From NCBI GenBank assembly GCA_023443125.1, contig JAEZVO010000056.1, positions 1 to 64,000 on the forward strand: a DNA stretch of 64,000 bases, written 5' to 3'. This DNA is from Actinomycetes bacterium (GTDB taxonomy: Bacteria > Actinomycetota > Actinomycetes > Propionibacteriales > Propionibacteriaceae). Under the pieces are notes generated by a model. It was not told the DNA's origin. It searched no databases and worked only from the letters and a program-made list of their open reading frames with translations. Within the stretch, counting starts at the first letter, position 1; the number at the start of each line of letters is the position of its first letter. The position numbers and the translations under genes are program-made. This document shows, in pieces, positions 35,629 to 45,089 of the stretch.

Positions 35629-36314
35629 GCGAGGAGCACATCCCGCAGCGCGCACAGGAGCCCGCGAAGGGCGCGCCCGTATTCGAGACGAAACAGGGCA
35701 TGTGGTCGCGCGGCTCGGGCGACACGTCGGGCTACGGCGGCATAGTGCGAGAAATCTCCATGCCGGGCATCCCCACCCCGCCCTTTGACGATGCGGACGC
35801 CGACGAGATGTACCGTCGCGCCGTCGACGCACTGCCCGAGGCCGAGCACTTCCCGATGCTCTACCACAACGGCGAACTCACCATCTACGTGCCGCGAGAG
35901 CAGCTCACCAAGGTGGCTCGCACGTTCCGCGACGACCCCTGGCTGCGCTTCGAGGTCATCATGAGCATCTCGGGCGTGCACTACCCGCAGCAGACCGGCG
36001 CAGAACTGCACGCCGTCTACCACCTGCTCAGCTACACGCACAACCGTCGCGTCCGGCTCGAAGTGAGCTGTCCCGACGGCGACCCCCACATCCCCTCGGT
36101 GTGCGCCACCTACCCGATGGCCGACTACGACGAGCGCGAGACGTGGGACATGTTCGGCATCATCTTCGACGGCCACCCCGGCCTCACCCGCATCCTGATG
36201 CCTGACGATTGGGAGGGCCACCCGCAGCGCAAGGATTACCCGCTGGGCGGCATCGACGTCGAATACAAGGGCGCCAAGGTTCCGGCGCCGGATACGCGAA
36301 GGAGCTACTCGTGA
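35625..36314 (+). CDS. nuoC: NADH-quinone oxidoreductase subunit C
   Basis: Hydrophilic connecting subunit of complex I, 229 residues. The core motif ERETWDMFGIIFDGHPGLTRIL and KDYPLGG are present. An N-terminal extension of about 50 residues (QRAQEPAKGAPVFETKQGMW) resembles other actinobacterial NuoC proteins. It is a separate gene, not fused to nuoD, and overlaps nuoB and nuoD by 4 bases each. Confidence 0.96.
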   Translation: MSEEHIPQRAQEPAKGAPVFETKQGMWSRGSGDTSGYGGIVREISMPGIPTPPFDDADADEMYRRAVDALPEAEHFPMLYHNGELTIYVPREQLTKVARTFRDDPWLRFEVIMSISGVHYPQQTGAELHAVYHLLSYTHNRRVRLEVSCPDGDPHIPSVCATYPMADYDERETWDMFGIIFDGHPGLTRILMPDDWEGHPQRKDYPLGGIDVEYKGAKVPAPDTRRSYS

Positions 36315-37645
36315 GCCAGGACGTTTACGCGGCCCCCGGCGAGAAACCAGCCGATCACGCCTACTACGCCCAGGGAGGCGACTGGGAAGAGATCGTCGCA
36401 GAACAGGCCGAGCGCAGCGACGAGACCATCGTCATCAACATGGGCCCCTCGCACCCGTCCACCCACGGTGTGCTGCGCCTCCTGCTGGAGATGGAGGGCG
36501 AGACCGTCACCTCGATCCGCCCCGGCATCGGCTTCCTCCACACCGGCATCGAAAAGAACGCCGAGTTTAAGACGTGGACCCAGGCCGTCACGTACATGAC
36601 GCGCATGGACTACGTCGCCCCGCTGTTCAACGAAGCCGTGTACTGCATGGCAGTCGAGAAGCTGCTGGACATCACCGACGACATCCCCGAGCGCGCGCAA
36701 GTGATTCGCGTGCTCGTGATGGAGCTGTGCCGTATCGCATCGCACCTCGTGGCCATCGGTACAGGCGGCATGGAGATTGGCTCGACGACGGTCATGTCCA
36801 TCGGGTTCCGCGAGCGCGAAGTGATCCTCGACTTCTTCGAAGCGCTCACCGGTCTGCGCATGAACCACGCGTTCATCCGCCCCGGCGGCGTCGCAAACGA
36901 CCTGCCTGAGGGCGGGCTCGACCACCTTCGCAGCGTCATCGACTGGCTGCACAAGCACCTGCCCGAGTACGCGGGCTTCTGCAACGAGAACCCCATCTTC
37001 ATCGGCCGCATGAAGGACATCGCGCGCATCGACCTGACCGGCGCGATGATGCTCGGCGTCACCGGTCCGCGTCTGCGCGCCACTGGCTACGAATGGGACC
37101 TGCGCAAGAAGCAGCCCTACTGCGGCTACGAAACCTACGACTTCGACGTGGTCACCTGGACGGGGGACGACTCCTACGGCGCCTTCCGCGTCCGTCTCGA
37201 CGAAACCTGGCAGTCGCTCAAGATCGTCGAACAGTGCCTTGAGCGTCTGGAGAAGACGCAAGGCCAGCCCGTGATGGTGGAAGACAAGAAGATCGCCTGG
37301 CCCGCGCAGCTCAGCATCGGAGCCGACGGCCAGGGCAACTCGAACGAGCACATCAAGCACATCATGACGGGCTCGATGGAAGCGCTCATTCACCACTTCA
37401 AGATCGTCACCGAGGGCTTCAAGGTGCCCGCTGGCCAGGCATACATGGCTGTCGAATCCCCCAAGGGCGAACTCGGCTGCCACGTCGTCTCCGACGGCGG
37501 GCCCAAACCCTACCGCGTGCACATGCGCGACCCCGGATTCCACCACCTGCAATCCATCCCCTACATGTGCGAGGGCGGCATGATGTCCGACGTCGTCGTC
37601 GCCCTGGCAAGCATCGACCCAGTTCTTGGAGGTGTTGACCGATGA
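36311..37645 (+). CDS. nuoD: NADH-quinone oxidoreductase subunit D
   Basis: 49-kDa-type subunit forming the quinone pocket with NuoB; 444 residues. Key features are NMGPSHPSTHGVLRLLLEMEGE (quinone-site His), GFLHTGIEKNAE, and the C-terminal DPVLGGVDR. I start at the GTG at 36311 overlapping the nuoC stop (GTGA); the open frame from 36209 lies within nuoC. Confidence 0.97.
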   Translation: MSQDVYAAPGEKPADHAYYAQGGDWEEIVAEQAERSDETIVINMGPSHPSTHGVLRLLLEMEGETVTSIRPGIGFLHTGIEKNAEFKTWTQAVTYMTRMDYVAPLFNEAVYCMAVEKLLDITDDIPERAQVIRVLVMELCRIASHLVAIGTGGMEIGSTTVMSIGFREREVILDFFEALTGLRMNHAFIRPGGVANDLPEGGLDHLRSVIDWLHKHLPEYAGFCNENPIFIGRMKDIARIDLTGAMMLGVTGPRLRATGYEWDLRKKQPYCGYETYDFDVVTWTGDDSYGAFRVRLDETWQSLKIVEQCLERLEKTQGQPVMVEDKKIAWPAQLSIGADGQGNSNEHIKHIMTGSMEALIHHFKIVTEGFKVPAGQAYMAVESPKGELGCHVVSDGGPKPYRVHMRDPGFHHLQSIPYMCEGGMMSDVVVALASIDPVLGGVDR

Positions 37646-38388
37646 GTGGTGAGTTCAAGACGCACTTCGCGGATTCGGGCACGATTGACTACTCCGACAC
37701 GTCAACGAACATCGACGACGTCACCATGCACGAGCTGCAGGAGATCGCCGACCGCTACCCCGAGCCCCGCTCGGCGCTCCTGCCGATGCTGCACCTCGTG
37801 CAGTCGGTTGACGGTCGCATCAGCCCCCGCGGCATCGAAGCGTGTGCCGAGGTGCTCGGCATCTCCGCAGCACAGGTATCTGGTGTGGCCACCTTCTACA
37901 CCATGTACAAGCGCCGCCCAGCCGGGAAGCACCACCTCGGTGTGTGCACCACGTCGCTGTGCGCGGTAATGGGCGGCGACATCCTGCTCGAGCAGGTGAA
38001 GGACACCCTCGGCATCGACGAGGGCCAGACCACCGAAGACGGCCAGATCTCGCTCGAGCGCCTGGAATGCAACGCGGCGTGTGACTACGCGCCGGTCATG
38101 ATGGTCAACTGGGAATTCTTCGACAACATGGACCCGGAGAAAACCGCAGAGCTGCTCGACGCACTGAGCAACGACAAGCCCATTTGCTCCTCGCGCGGCG
38201 CGGCCATCACCTGTTGGAAGGACACCGAGCGCGTGCTTGCCGGATTCCCCGATGGGCGCGTCGACGAAGGGCCCTCCGCTGGCCACGCGTCGCTGCGCGG
38301 CGTCGAGATCGCTCGGGAGCGCGGCTGGACCGCCCCCGACCCGAACAATCTGCCTGAGCCGCCCGCAGCTGAGGAGGACGCGAAGTGA
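37642..38388 (+). CDS. nuoE: NADH-quinone oxidoreductase subunit E
   Basis: Thioredoxin-fold 2Fe-2S subunit (N1a), 248 residues. Cluster ligands are CTTSLC and LECNAACDYAPV; the helical SGVATFYTMYKRRPAGKHHL region precedes them. A C-terminal extension after the cluster domain (SRGAAITCWKDTERVLAGFPDG) is typical of actinobacterial NuoE. Overlaps of 4 bases join it to nuoD and nuoF. Confidence 0.96.
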   Translation: MSGEFKTHFADSGTIDYSDTSTNIDDVTMHELQEIADRYPEPRSALLPMLHLVQSVDGRISPRGIEACAEVLGISAAQVSGVATFYTMYKRRPAGKHHLGVCTTSLCAVMGGDILLEQVKDTLGIDEGQTTEDGQISLERLECNAACDYAPVMMVNWEFFDNMDPEKTAELLDALSNDKPICSSRGAAITCWKDTERVLAGFPDGRVDEGPSAGHASLRGVEIARERGWTAPDPNNLPEPPAAEEDAK

Positions 38389-39698
38389 CCGACACACTCA
38401 CCCCGGTACTCTCCGCCCACTGGGGCAAGGAGCGGTCGTGGAAGCTTGCCGAGTACGAGTCGACGGGCGGCTACCAGGCCGCTCGCAAGGCGCTGGGCAT
38501 GCAGCCCGCCGACATCATCACCCTGGTGAAGGACGCGGGCCTGCGCGGCCGTGGCGGCGCTGGCTTCCCCACGGGCATGAAGTGGAGCTTCGTGCCGCAG
38601 GACAACCCGAACCCGAAGTACCTCGTCGTCAACGCCGACGAGTCGGAACCCGGCACCTGCAAGGACATGCCACTGCTGATGGCCTCCCCGCACACCCTGG
38701 TGGAGGGCATCATCATCTCCTGCTTCGCCTTCAACTCGCACCAGGCATTCATCTACTGCCGCGGCGAGGTGGTGCACATCATCCGTCGCCTGCAGGCCGC
38801 CGTGCAGGAAGCCTACGACGCGGGCTACCTCGGCAAGAACATCTTCGGTAGCGGCTACGACCTGGACATCATCGTCCACGCCGGAGCCGGAGCCTACATC
38901 TGCGGTGAGGAAACCGCGCTGCTGGATTCGCTCGAGGGCCGACGCGGCCAGCCGCGACTTCGCCCACCGTTCCCCGCCGTCGCAGGCCTATACGCGTCGC
39001 CGACGGTGGTGAACAACGTCGAATCCATCGCCTCGGTGCCGTCCATTATCGCCAACGGCAAGGAATGGTTCCAGGCCATGGGCACAGAGAAGTCGAAGGG
39101 CTTCACGCTGTACTCCGTGTCCGGGCACGTCACCCATCCGGGCCAGTACGAAGCACCCATGGGCATCACCATGCGGGAGCTCATCGAACTCTCCGGAGGT
39201 ATCCGCCAGGGCCACAAGCTGAAGTTCTTCACTCCGGGTGGTTCTTCCACGCCCATCCTCACCGACGAGCACCTCGACCTCCCGCTCGATTACGAGGGCA
39301 TGGCTGGTGCCGGCACCATGCTCGGCACCAAGGCGTTGCAGGTGTTCGACGACACCGTCTCGATCGTGCGCACCACGCTGCGCTTTGTCGAGTTCTACAA
39401 GCACGAAAGCTGCGGCAAGTGCACCCCGTGCCGTGAGGGCACCTGGTGGCTCGTGCAGCTGCTGATGGCGTTCGAGCGCGGCGAAGCCCAGGAAGGCGAT
39501 GTCGACAAGCTGCTCGACATCTGCGAGAACATCGGCGGCCGCTCGTTCTGCGCACTCGCCGACGGCGCCGTCGCAGCCGTTCGCAGCGCAGTCACGCACT
39601 TCCGTGAGGAGTTCGAGCAGGGCTACCACACGTCTGCACGGGAACTCTTCCCCTACGAGAAGAGCGCCATCTTCGCCAAGGAAGGAGCCACGCGATGA
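38385..39698 (+). CDS. nuoF: NADH-quinone oxidoreductase subunit F
   Basis: NADH- and FMN-binding subunit with cluster N3, 437 residues. NADH site LRGRGGAGFPTGMKWSF, FMN site GAGAYICGEETALLDSLEG, and the 4Fe-4S ligands in ESCGKCTPCREG plus GGRSFCALADG are all intact. Predicted entry point of electrons from NADH. Confidence 0.97.
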   Translation: MTDTLTPVLSAHWGKERSWKLAEYESTGGYQAARKALGMQPADIITLVKDAGLRGRGGAGFPTGMKWSFVPQDNPNPKYLVVNADESEPGTCKDMPLLMASPHTLVEGIIISCFAFNSHQAFIYCRGEVVHIIRRLQAAVQEAYDAGYLGKNIFGSGYDLDIIVHAGAGAYICGEETALLDSLEGRRGQPRLRPPFPAVAGLYASPTVVNNVESIASVPSIIANGKEWFQAMGTEKSKGFTLYSVSGHVTHPGQYEAPMGITMRELIELSGGIRQGHKLKFFTPGGSSTPILTDEHLDLPLDYEGMAGAGTMLGTKALQVFDDTVSIVRTTLRFVEFYKHESCGKCTPCREGTWWLVQLLMAFERGEAQEGDVDKLLDICENIGGRSFCALADGAVAAVRSAVTHFREEFEQGYHTSARELFPYEKSAIFAKEGATR

Positions 39699-42085
39699 GC
39701 GTCGACGCCAAGAGCGCAGCCCAGGTGTTGCCGCCGGAGGAACTCACCACGTGCACCATCGACGGTGTGTCGGTCAGCGTGCCGAAGGGAACCCTCATCA
39801 TCCGCGCGGCGGAGAGCATCGGCACGAACATCCCTCGCTTCTGCGACCACCCGCTGCTCGATCCGGCAGGCGCCTGCCGCCAGTGCCTCGTCGATATTCC
39901 GGACGCCGGCAATGGCCGCGGCTTCCCGAAGCCCCAGCCCGCCTGCACCATGCCGGTGGCCGAGGGCATGGTGGTAAAGACGCAGGTCACCTCCGCCGTC
40001 GCCGAGAAGGCGCAGCAGGGGCAGATGGAATTCCTGCTCATCAACCACCCGCTCGACTGCCCTATCTGTGACAAGGGCGGCGAGTGCCCCCTGCAGAACC
40101 AGTCGCTGAGCCACGGCACAGGGGAGTCGCGCTACGGCCTCGCCAAGCGCACCTATCCGAAGCCCATCAACCTCTCCGCCCAGATCTTGCTGGACCGCGA
40201 GCGCTGCATTCTCTGTCAGCGCTGCACCCGCTTCGCAGACCAGATTGCGGGCGACCCGCTCATCCACCTCTCCGAGCGCGGAGCGGTCAGCCAGATCGCC
40301 ATCGACGACACCAAGCCGTTCGATTCCTACTTCTCTGGCAACGTGGTGCAGATCTGCCCGGTTGGCGCGCTCACCTCGGCGGCATACCGCTTCCAGGCTC
40401 GCCCGTTCGATCTCGTGTCGACGACGAGCACCTGCGAGCACTGCGCTGCCGGTTGTGAACTGCGTGTCGACCACCGTCACCACCAGGTGAAGCGTCGCCT
40501 TGCCGGGGACAACCCGCAGATCAACGAGGAATGGAGCTGCGATAAGGGCCGCTTCGGCTTCGTCTACGCCCGTGAGGATCGCCTCACCCACCCGCTCGTG
40601 CGTGAGAACGGGGTGCTGCGTCCCGCCTCGTGGCCTGAAGCCATCGATGCTGCGGTGGCAGGCCTCAAGCAGGCCGGCGACGCCGTCGGTGTACAAACCG
40701 GTGGACGTCTCAGCGTTGAAAATGCGCTCGGCTACTCGCGCTTCGCGCGCGCCGTGCTGGGCACGAACAACATCGACTTCCGCTCCCGCCCCGCATCCGA
40801 CGAGGAAGCCGTATTCCTGGCAGCCCGCGTCGCTGGGCGCACCCAGGTCAGCTGGGCCGACGTGGAACAGGCGAGCACCGTGATCCTCGTCGCCTTCGAG
40901 CCCGAGGATGAGATGCCCATCGCCTTCCTGCGGTTGCGTAAGGCGGTGCGCAAGCAGAACCTCAAGGTACAGGTGATCGCGCCGTTCGCGTCGAAGGGCT
41001 CCGAGAAGCTGTCCGCGACGTTGATCCCGACCGCCCCCGGCGACGAGATCGCAGCGCTGGAGGCGCTGGAGAACCTCGACGACAGCACCATCATCATGGT
41101 GGGGGAGCGGGCGGCCACTGTGCCTGGCCTGCTCAGCACCGCTACCCGGATCGCCGACGCAACCGGCGCCCATCTGGCGTGGATGCCGCGGCGTGCAGGC
41201 GACCGAGGCGCGCTCGATGCAGGCTGTCTGCCCGGTTTGCTGCCGGGCGGTAGGCAGGTCTCCGACGCGGGAGCCCGCGTCGACGTCGCTGCCGCCTGGG
41301 GCGTCGACTCGCTGCCGGAAGCCGAGGGACTGAACGCGCAGCAGCAGTTCGACGCTGTGCAGCAGGGCACGCTGAAGGCGCTCGTCGTGGCTGGTGTTGA
41401 GCCGGGCGACATGGCCCATCCGGCCGCCGCCCTCGCGGCGCTCGAAGCCGCGGAGTTCGTCGTGAGCATCGAGCAGCGCCCCTCCGAGGTGACGGAGCGC
41501 GCCGACGTCGTGTTCCCCGCCGCCTTGGTGGAAGAGCAGAGCGGCCACTTCCTGAACTGGGAAGGCCGCGAGCTGCCGATCGGACTGGTGACGTCGTCGA
41601 CGCACTCACCGATGACCGACCTGCGCATCCTCGCCGCATTGTCGGACGCACTGGGCTCCGACCTGGGCATTCGCACGACTGCATCCGCCTGGGAGAGCTT
41701 CCAGGAACTGCAGGACTGGGAAGGCGCTCGCGCCTCCGCCCCGCAGTGCGGTGCCGCCACGAAGGCCGACGGCGTCCTGTTCGCCGGCTGGCGTGAGCTG
41801 CTGGATGCTTCGCGCGGTAACGACCACGAGGTCGCGCTGCGCAAGACCGCCCGCCCCGCCGTCGCACGCGTCTCCGCTGCCACGGCTGAGCGCCTCGGCC
41901 TCACCACCCATGCCCGCCTTGAATGCGACGGGCGCGAGCAGGTGCTGCCCGTCGAGGTGGTGCGTGGCATGGTCGACGACGTCGTGTGGGCGCCGCTGAA
42001 TCCGGGAGGTAGCCGCCTTGCGGCGCTGCCCGGCACACCCGTGACGGTAACCGCCGTCACGATCAACGAGGGAGCAATGGCATGA
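39695..42085 (+). CDS. nuoG: NADH-quinone oxidoreductase subunit G
   Basis: Large iron-sulfur subunit, 796 residues. The 2Fe-2S region IPRFCDHPLLDPAGACRQCLV, the HxxxCxxC type DCPICDKGGECPLQ, the ferredoxin-like CILCQRCTRFADQIAG and the SFSGNVVQICPVGAL-like cysteine are visible, followed by the molybdopterin-oxidoreductase-like region beginning CEHCAAGCELRV. No molybdenum site is expected in this family. It overlaps nuoF and nuoH by 4 bases. Confidence 0.96.
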   Translation: MSVDAKSAAQVLPPEELTTCTIDGVSVSVPKGTLIIRAAESIGTNIPRFCDHPLLDPAGACRQCLVDIPDAGNGRGFPKPQPACTMPVAEGMVVKTQVTSAVAEKAQQGQMEFLLINHPLDCPICDKGGECPLQNQSLSHGTGESRYGLAKRTYPKPINLSAQILLDRERCILCQRCTRFADQIAGDPLIHLSERGAVSQIAIDDTKPFDSYFSGNVVQICPVGALTSAAYRFQARPFDLVSTTSTCEHCAAGCELRVDHRHHQVKRRLAGDNPQINEEWSCDKGRFGFVYAREDRLTHPLVRENGVLRPASWPEAIDAAVAGLKQAGDAVGVQTGGRLSVENALGYSRFARAVLGTNNIDFRSRPASDEEAVFLAARVAGRTQVSWADVEQASTVILVAFEPEDEMPIAFLRLRKAVRKQNLKVQVIAPFASKGSEKLSATLIPTAPGDEIAALEALENLDDSTIIMVGERAATVPGLLSTATRIADATGAHLAWMPRRAGDRGALDAGCLPGLLPGGRQVSDAGARVDVAAAWGVDSLPEAEGLNAQQQFDAVQQGTLKALVVAGVEPGDMAHPAAALAALEAAEFVVSIEQRPSEVTERADVVFPAALVEEQSGHFLNWEGRELPIGLVTSSTHSPMTDLRILAALSDALGSDLGIRTTASAWESFQELQDWEGARASAPQCGAATKADGVLFAGWRELLDASRGNDHEVALRKTARPAVARVSAATAERLGLTTHARLECDGREQVLPVEVVRGMVDDVVWAPLNPGGSRLAALPGTPVTVTAVTINEGAMA

Positions 42086-43416
42086 ATCCCGTCTTCTTCC
42101 ACGATCCGTTCTGGTTGACCGTGGTCAAGATCCTGCTGCTGTTCGTAGTGCTGCTGGTCTGGACCATTTTCAACGTGTGGTATGAGCGGCGCCTGCTGGG
42201 CAAGATGCAGAACCGCATCGGCCCAGTGATGAACGGCCCGTTCGGTTTGGGGCAGGCGCTCGGCGATGGCGCCAAGCTGATTTTCAAGGAAGACTACCGT
42301 CCGGCAAACACCGACGCGTTCATCTTCAATCTGGCGCCGATCCTCGCAGGCTTTGCCTGTTTCACCGGCTGGGCCGTGATTCCCTTCGCCGGTGAGGTCA
42401 CGATGTTCGGCGTCGAGACGAGGCTCCAGCTCACCGACCTTCCGGTGGCGGCGCTGTTCGTCATGGCGATCGCGTCTATCGGTATCTACGGCATTGTGCT
42501 CGCGGGTTGGGCGTCGTCGAACTCCTACTCGTTCCTCGGCTCGATCCGCTCGGCAGCGCAGATGATCTCCTATGAACTCGCGATGGGTCTGGCGATCGTC
42601 GGTGTGCTGATGCGCTCCGGTTCGATGTCCACGTGGGAGATCGTCGAGGCGCAGAACGAGCCGATTCCCTTCGCGATTCCGTTCACCAACCAGCTGTTCA
42701 TGGATGGCAACCACCACATCACCGGCTGGTACTTCTTCCTGCTGTTCCCGTGCTTCGTGGTGTACGTGATCTCCATGGTGGGCGAGACCAACCGAGCACC
42801 GTTCGACCTGCCCGAATGTGAGTCCGAGCTGGTGTCGGGGTTCATGACCGACTACTCCGGCTTCCGCTACGCGATGTTCTTCCTCGCGGAGTACATCAAC
42901 ATGCTCACGGTGTCGGCGATGTGCGTCACGCTCTTCCTGGGCGGCTATCTCATTCCGTGGCCGCTCAACCTCATCCCGGGCCTCGCTGATCCGGGCTGGT
43001 GGGGCGTGCTCTCGTTCGTCATCAAGGTACAGCTCGTATTCAGCTTCTTCATGTGGCTGCGCGGCGCAACCTGGCGTTTCCGGTACGACCAGTTCATGAA
43101 CCTCGGCTGGAAGTACCTCATCGAGATCGTGCTGGTCTACCTCGTGCTCGTGATGCTCTTCCCGCAGGCTTCCGCGCTCACCGGCGTGCTGGTCGCTATC
43201 GGCGGGTTCTGGCTCCTCGCCTCGAAGCGTCGCGACGATCTCGAGCCGACACCCGAGCCTGAACCGGAGCACCCCGAGGTATTTGATCCGTTCGCGGGCG
43301 GCTATCCTGTGCCTCCGCGCAAGGGCCAGGTGTTGCCTGAGCTCGCGGGTGTCGTCGTCGGGGCCACCGACGACGAGGACGACGCAGACACCGAGACGAC
43401 TGGGAAGGACGCCTGA
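42082..43416 (+). CDS. nuoH: NADH-quinone oxidoreductase subunit H
   Basis: Membrane subunit completing the quinone cavity, 444 residues, about eight membrane segments. Conserved YERRLLGKMQNRIGP, the E-channel loop GETNRAPFDLPECESELVSGF and RYDQFMNLGWKYLI are present. A long acidic, proline-rich C-terminal tail of about 60 residues (EPTPEPEPEHPEVFDP) extends past the core, as in other actinobacteria. It abuts nuoI with a 1-base overlap. Confidence 0.97.
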   Translation: MNPVFFHDPFWLTVVKILLLFVVLLVWTIFNVWYERRLLGKMQNRIGPVMNGPFGLGQALGDGAKLIFKEDYRPANTDAFIFNLAPILAGFACFTGWAVIPFAGEVTMFGVETRLQLTDLPVAALFVMAIASIGIYGIVLAGWASSNSYSFLGSIRSAAQMISYELAMGLAIVGVLMRSGSMSTWEIVEAQNEPIPFAIPFTNQLFMDGNHHITGWYFFLLFPCFVVYVISMVGETNRAPFDLPECESELVSGFMTDYSGFRYAMFFLAEYINMLTVSAMCVTLFLGGYLIPWPLNLIPGLADPGWWGVLSFVIKVQLVFSFFMWLRGATWRFRYDQFMNLGWKYLIEIVLVYLVLVMLFPQASALTGVLVAIGGFWLLASKRRDDLEPTPEPEPEHPEVFDPFAGGYPVPPRKGQVLPELAGVVVGATDDEDDADTETTGKDA

Positions 43417-43970
43417 TGGGATTCACCGATGAGTGGGCCGGATTTGGCATCACATTCAAGACGATCTTCCGCAAGACCTTCACCCAGGACTACCCGCACA
43501 AGGATCCTGAAAAGGTACTGCAGCCGCGCTTCCACGGTCGTCACCAGCTGAACCGCTGGCCCGACGGGCTGGAGAAGTGCGTCGGCTGTGAGCTGTGCGC
43601 CTGGGCGTGCCCCGCAGACGCCATCTATGTCGAAGGTGCAGACAACACGGAAGACGAGCGGTTCTCGCCCGGTGAACGGTACGGGCACGTCTACCAGATC
43701 AACTACCTACGCTGCATTTTCTGCGGCCTGTGCATCGAGGCATGCCCCACCCGGGCGCTGACCATGACGAACACGTGGAAGCTCGCCGACAAGACGCGCG
43801 AGAGCCTCATCTACGAGAAGCACCAGCTGCTCGCACCGCTGCTGCCCGGTATGGAAGAGCCGCCGCACCCGCGTCGACTCGGCGATGACGAGGACGACTA
43901 CTACGCCGGACTCCCCGCCACCGGAGAGCTGGATACCCGCAGCGCCACCACCCAAGGAGCGGTTGAATGA
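43416..43970 (+). CDS. nuoI: NADH-quinone oxidoreductase subunit I
   Basis: Subunit carrying clusters N6a and N6b, 184 residues. Two full 4Fe-4S motifs are visible, CVGCELCAWACPADAI and CIFCGLCIEACPTRAL. Overlaps nuoJ by 4 bases. Confidence 0.97.
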   Translation: MGFTDEWAGFGITFKTIFRKTFTQDYPHKDPEKVLQPRFHGRHQLNRWPDGLEKCVGCELCAWACPADAIYVEGADNTEDERFSPGERYGHVYQINYLRCIFCGLCIEACPTRALTMTNTWKLADKTRESLIYEKHQLLAPLLPGMEEPPHPRRLGDDEDDYYAGLPATGELDTRSATTQGAVE

Positions 43971-44782
43971 CGACCTTCATTCCCTTGGCCACGGCATCGG
44001 ATGTGGCCTTCTGGATCGCAGCGCCGATCATGGTGGCCTGCGCTCTGGGATTCATTGTCTCCCGCAAACCAGTGCACTCGGCAGTGTGCATGGCCGGCGT
44101 CATGATCGGGCTTGCGGTGCTCTACGGTGCGCTAGACGCTCCCTTCCTGTTCGTGGCGCAGATCATCGTCTACACGGGCGCCATTTTGATGCTGTTCGTG
44201 TTCGTCGTGATGATCATCGGCGTGCACAGCACCGACTCGCTGGTGGAAACCATCAAGGGCCACCGGGCTGCGTCGATCGTCGCCTCGCTCGGGTTCGGCA
44301 TCCTGATCATCGTGGTAGTTGGGCAGCTGGCAACCTTCGGGGAACCCGCTGGGCTGGCGACCGCCAACCAGATCGGCAACGTTGGGGGCCTCGCCAAGCT
44401 CGTCTTCCACGACTACGTGATCGTCTTCGAGCTCGCGGCCGCGCTGCTCATCGTCGCACCAATGGGCGCAATCATCCTGACCCACGGCGACGAACTGAAG
44501 AAGAAGGTCAGCCAGTGGGGCTCCGCTACCGAGCGCACCAAGGCCTATGCCGAGGAAGGTGCTCACCCCGGGCCCCGACCCAGCTCTGGTGTGTACGCGC
44601 GCCACAATTCGATTGCGTCCCCGGCATTGCTGCCTGACGGCTCCGTCGCCGAGACCTCGCTCTCGCAGACGCTGCTCGACCGCGGCATCGCCGTCGACGT
44701 CGACCAGCTGCGCGCACCCACCGACGAGACCCGCAAGGCCATCGAATCCGCTCGCGCCGACATCGAAGGAGGCCAGGCATGA
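43967..44782 (+). CDS. nuoJ: NADH-quinone oxidoreductase subunit J
   Basis: Membrane subunit of complex I, 271 residues with five membrane segments in the first 165 (including AQIIVYTGAILMLFVFVVMI with its pi-bulge region). The remaining roughly 100 residues form a hydrophilic tail (EERTKAY-like, SSGVYARHNSIASPALLPDG) typical of actinobacterial NuoJ. Overlaps nuoI and nuoK by 4 bases. Confidence 0.95.
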   Translation: MTTFIPLATASDVAFWIAAPIMVACALGFIVSRKPVHSAVCMAGVMIGLAVLYGALDAPFLFVAQIIVYTGAILMLFVFVVMIIGVHSTDSLVETIKGHRAASIVASLGFGILIIVVVGQLATFGEPAGLATANQIGNVGGLAKLVFHDYVIVFELAAALLIVAPMGAIILTHGDELKKKVSQWGSATERTKAYAEEGAHPGPRPSSGVYARHNSIASPALLPDGSVAETSLSQTLLDRGIAVDVDQLRAPTDETRKAIESARADIEGGQA

Positions 44783-45078
44783 CCACCGCATCACTGCTCG
44801 TGCTTTCCGCGATTTTGTTCACGGTCGGAGTAGCAGGATTCCTGCTGCGCCGTAACGCGATCATCGCGTTCATGTCGATCGAGCTCATGCTGAACGCCGC
44901 GAACCTCGCGTTCGTCGCGTTTGCCCGCCAGCACGGCGGCCTCGAGGGGCAGATGGCGGCCTTCTTCGTGATGGTCGTTGCTGCCGCTGAGGTCGTGGTT
45001 GGCCTCGCCATCATCGTTGCCGTCTATAGGACGCGTCGCTCGGCTTCGGTCGATGACGCGAACCTCATGAAGTTCTGA
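44779..45078 (+). CDS. nuoK: NADH-quinone oxidoreductase subunit K
   Basis: Small membrane subunit, 99 residues, three membrane segments. The proton-channel glutamates are in FMSIELMLNAANLAFVAFA and MVVAAAEVVVGLAIIVA. Confidence 0.96.
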   Translation: MTTASLLVLSAILFTVGVAGFLLRRNAIIAFMSIELMLNAANLAFVAFARQHGGLEGQMAAFFVMVVAAAEVVVGLAIIVAVYRTRRSASVDDANLMKF

Positions 45079-45089
45079 GAGGCGAAACC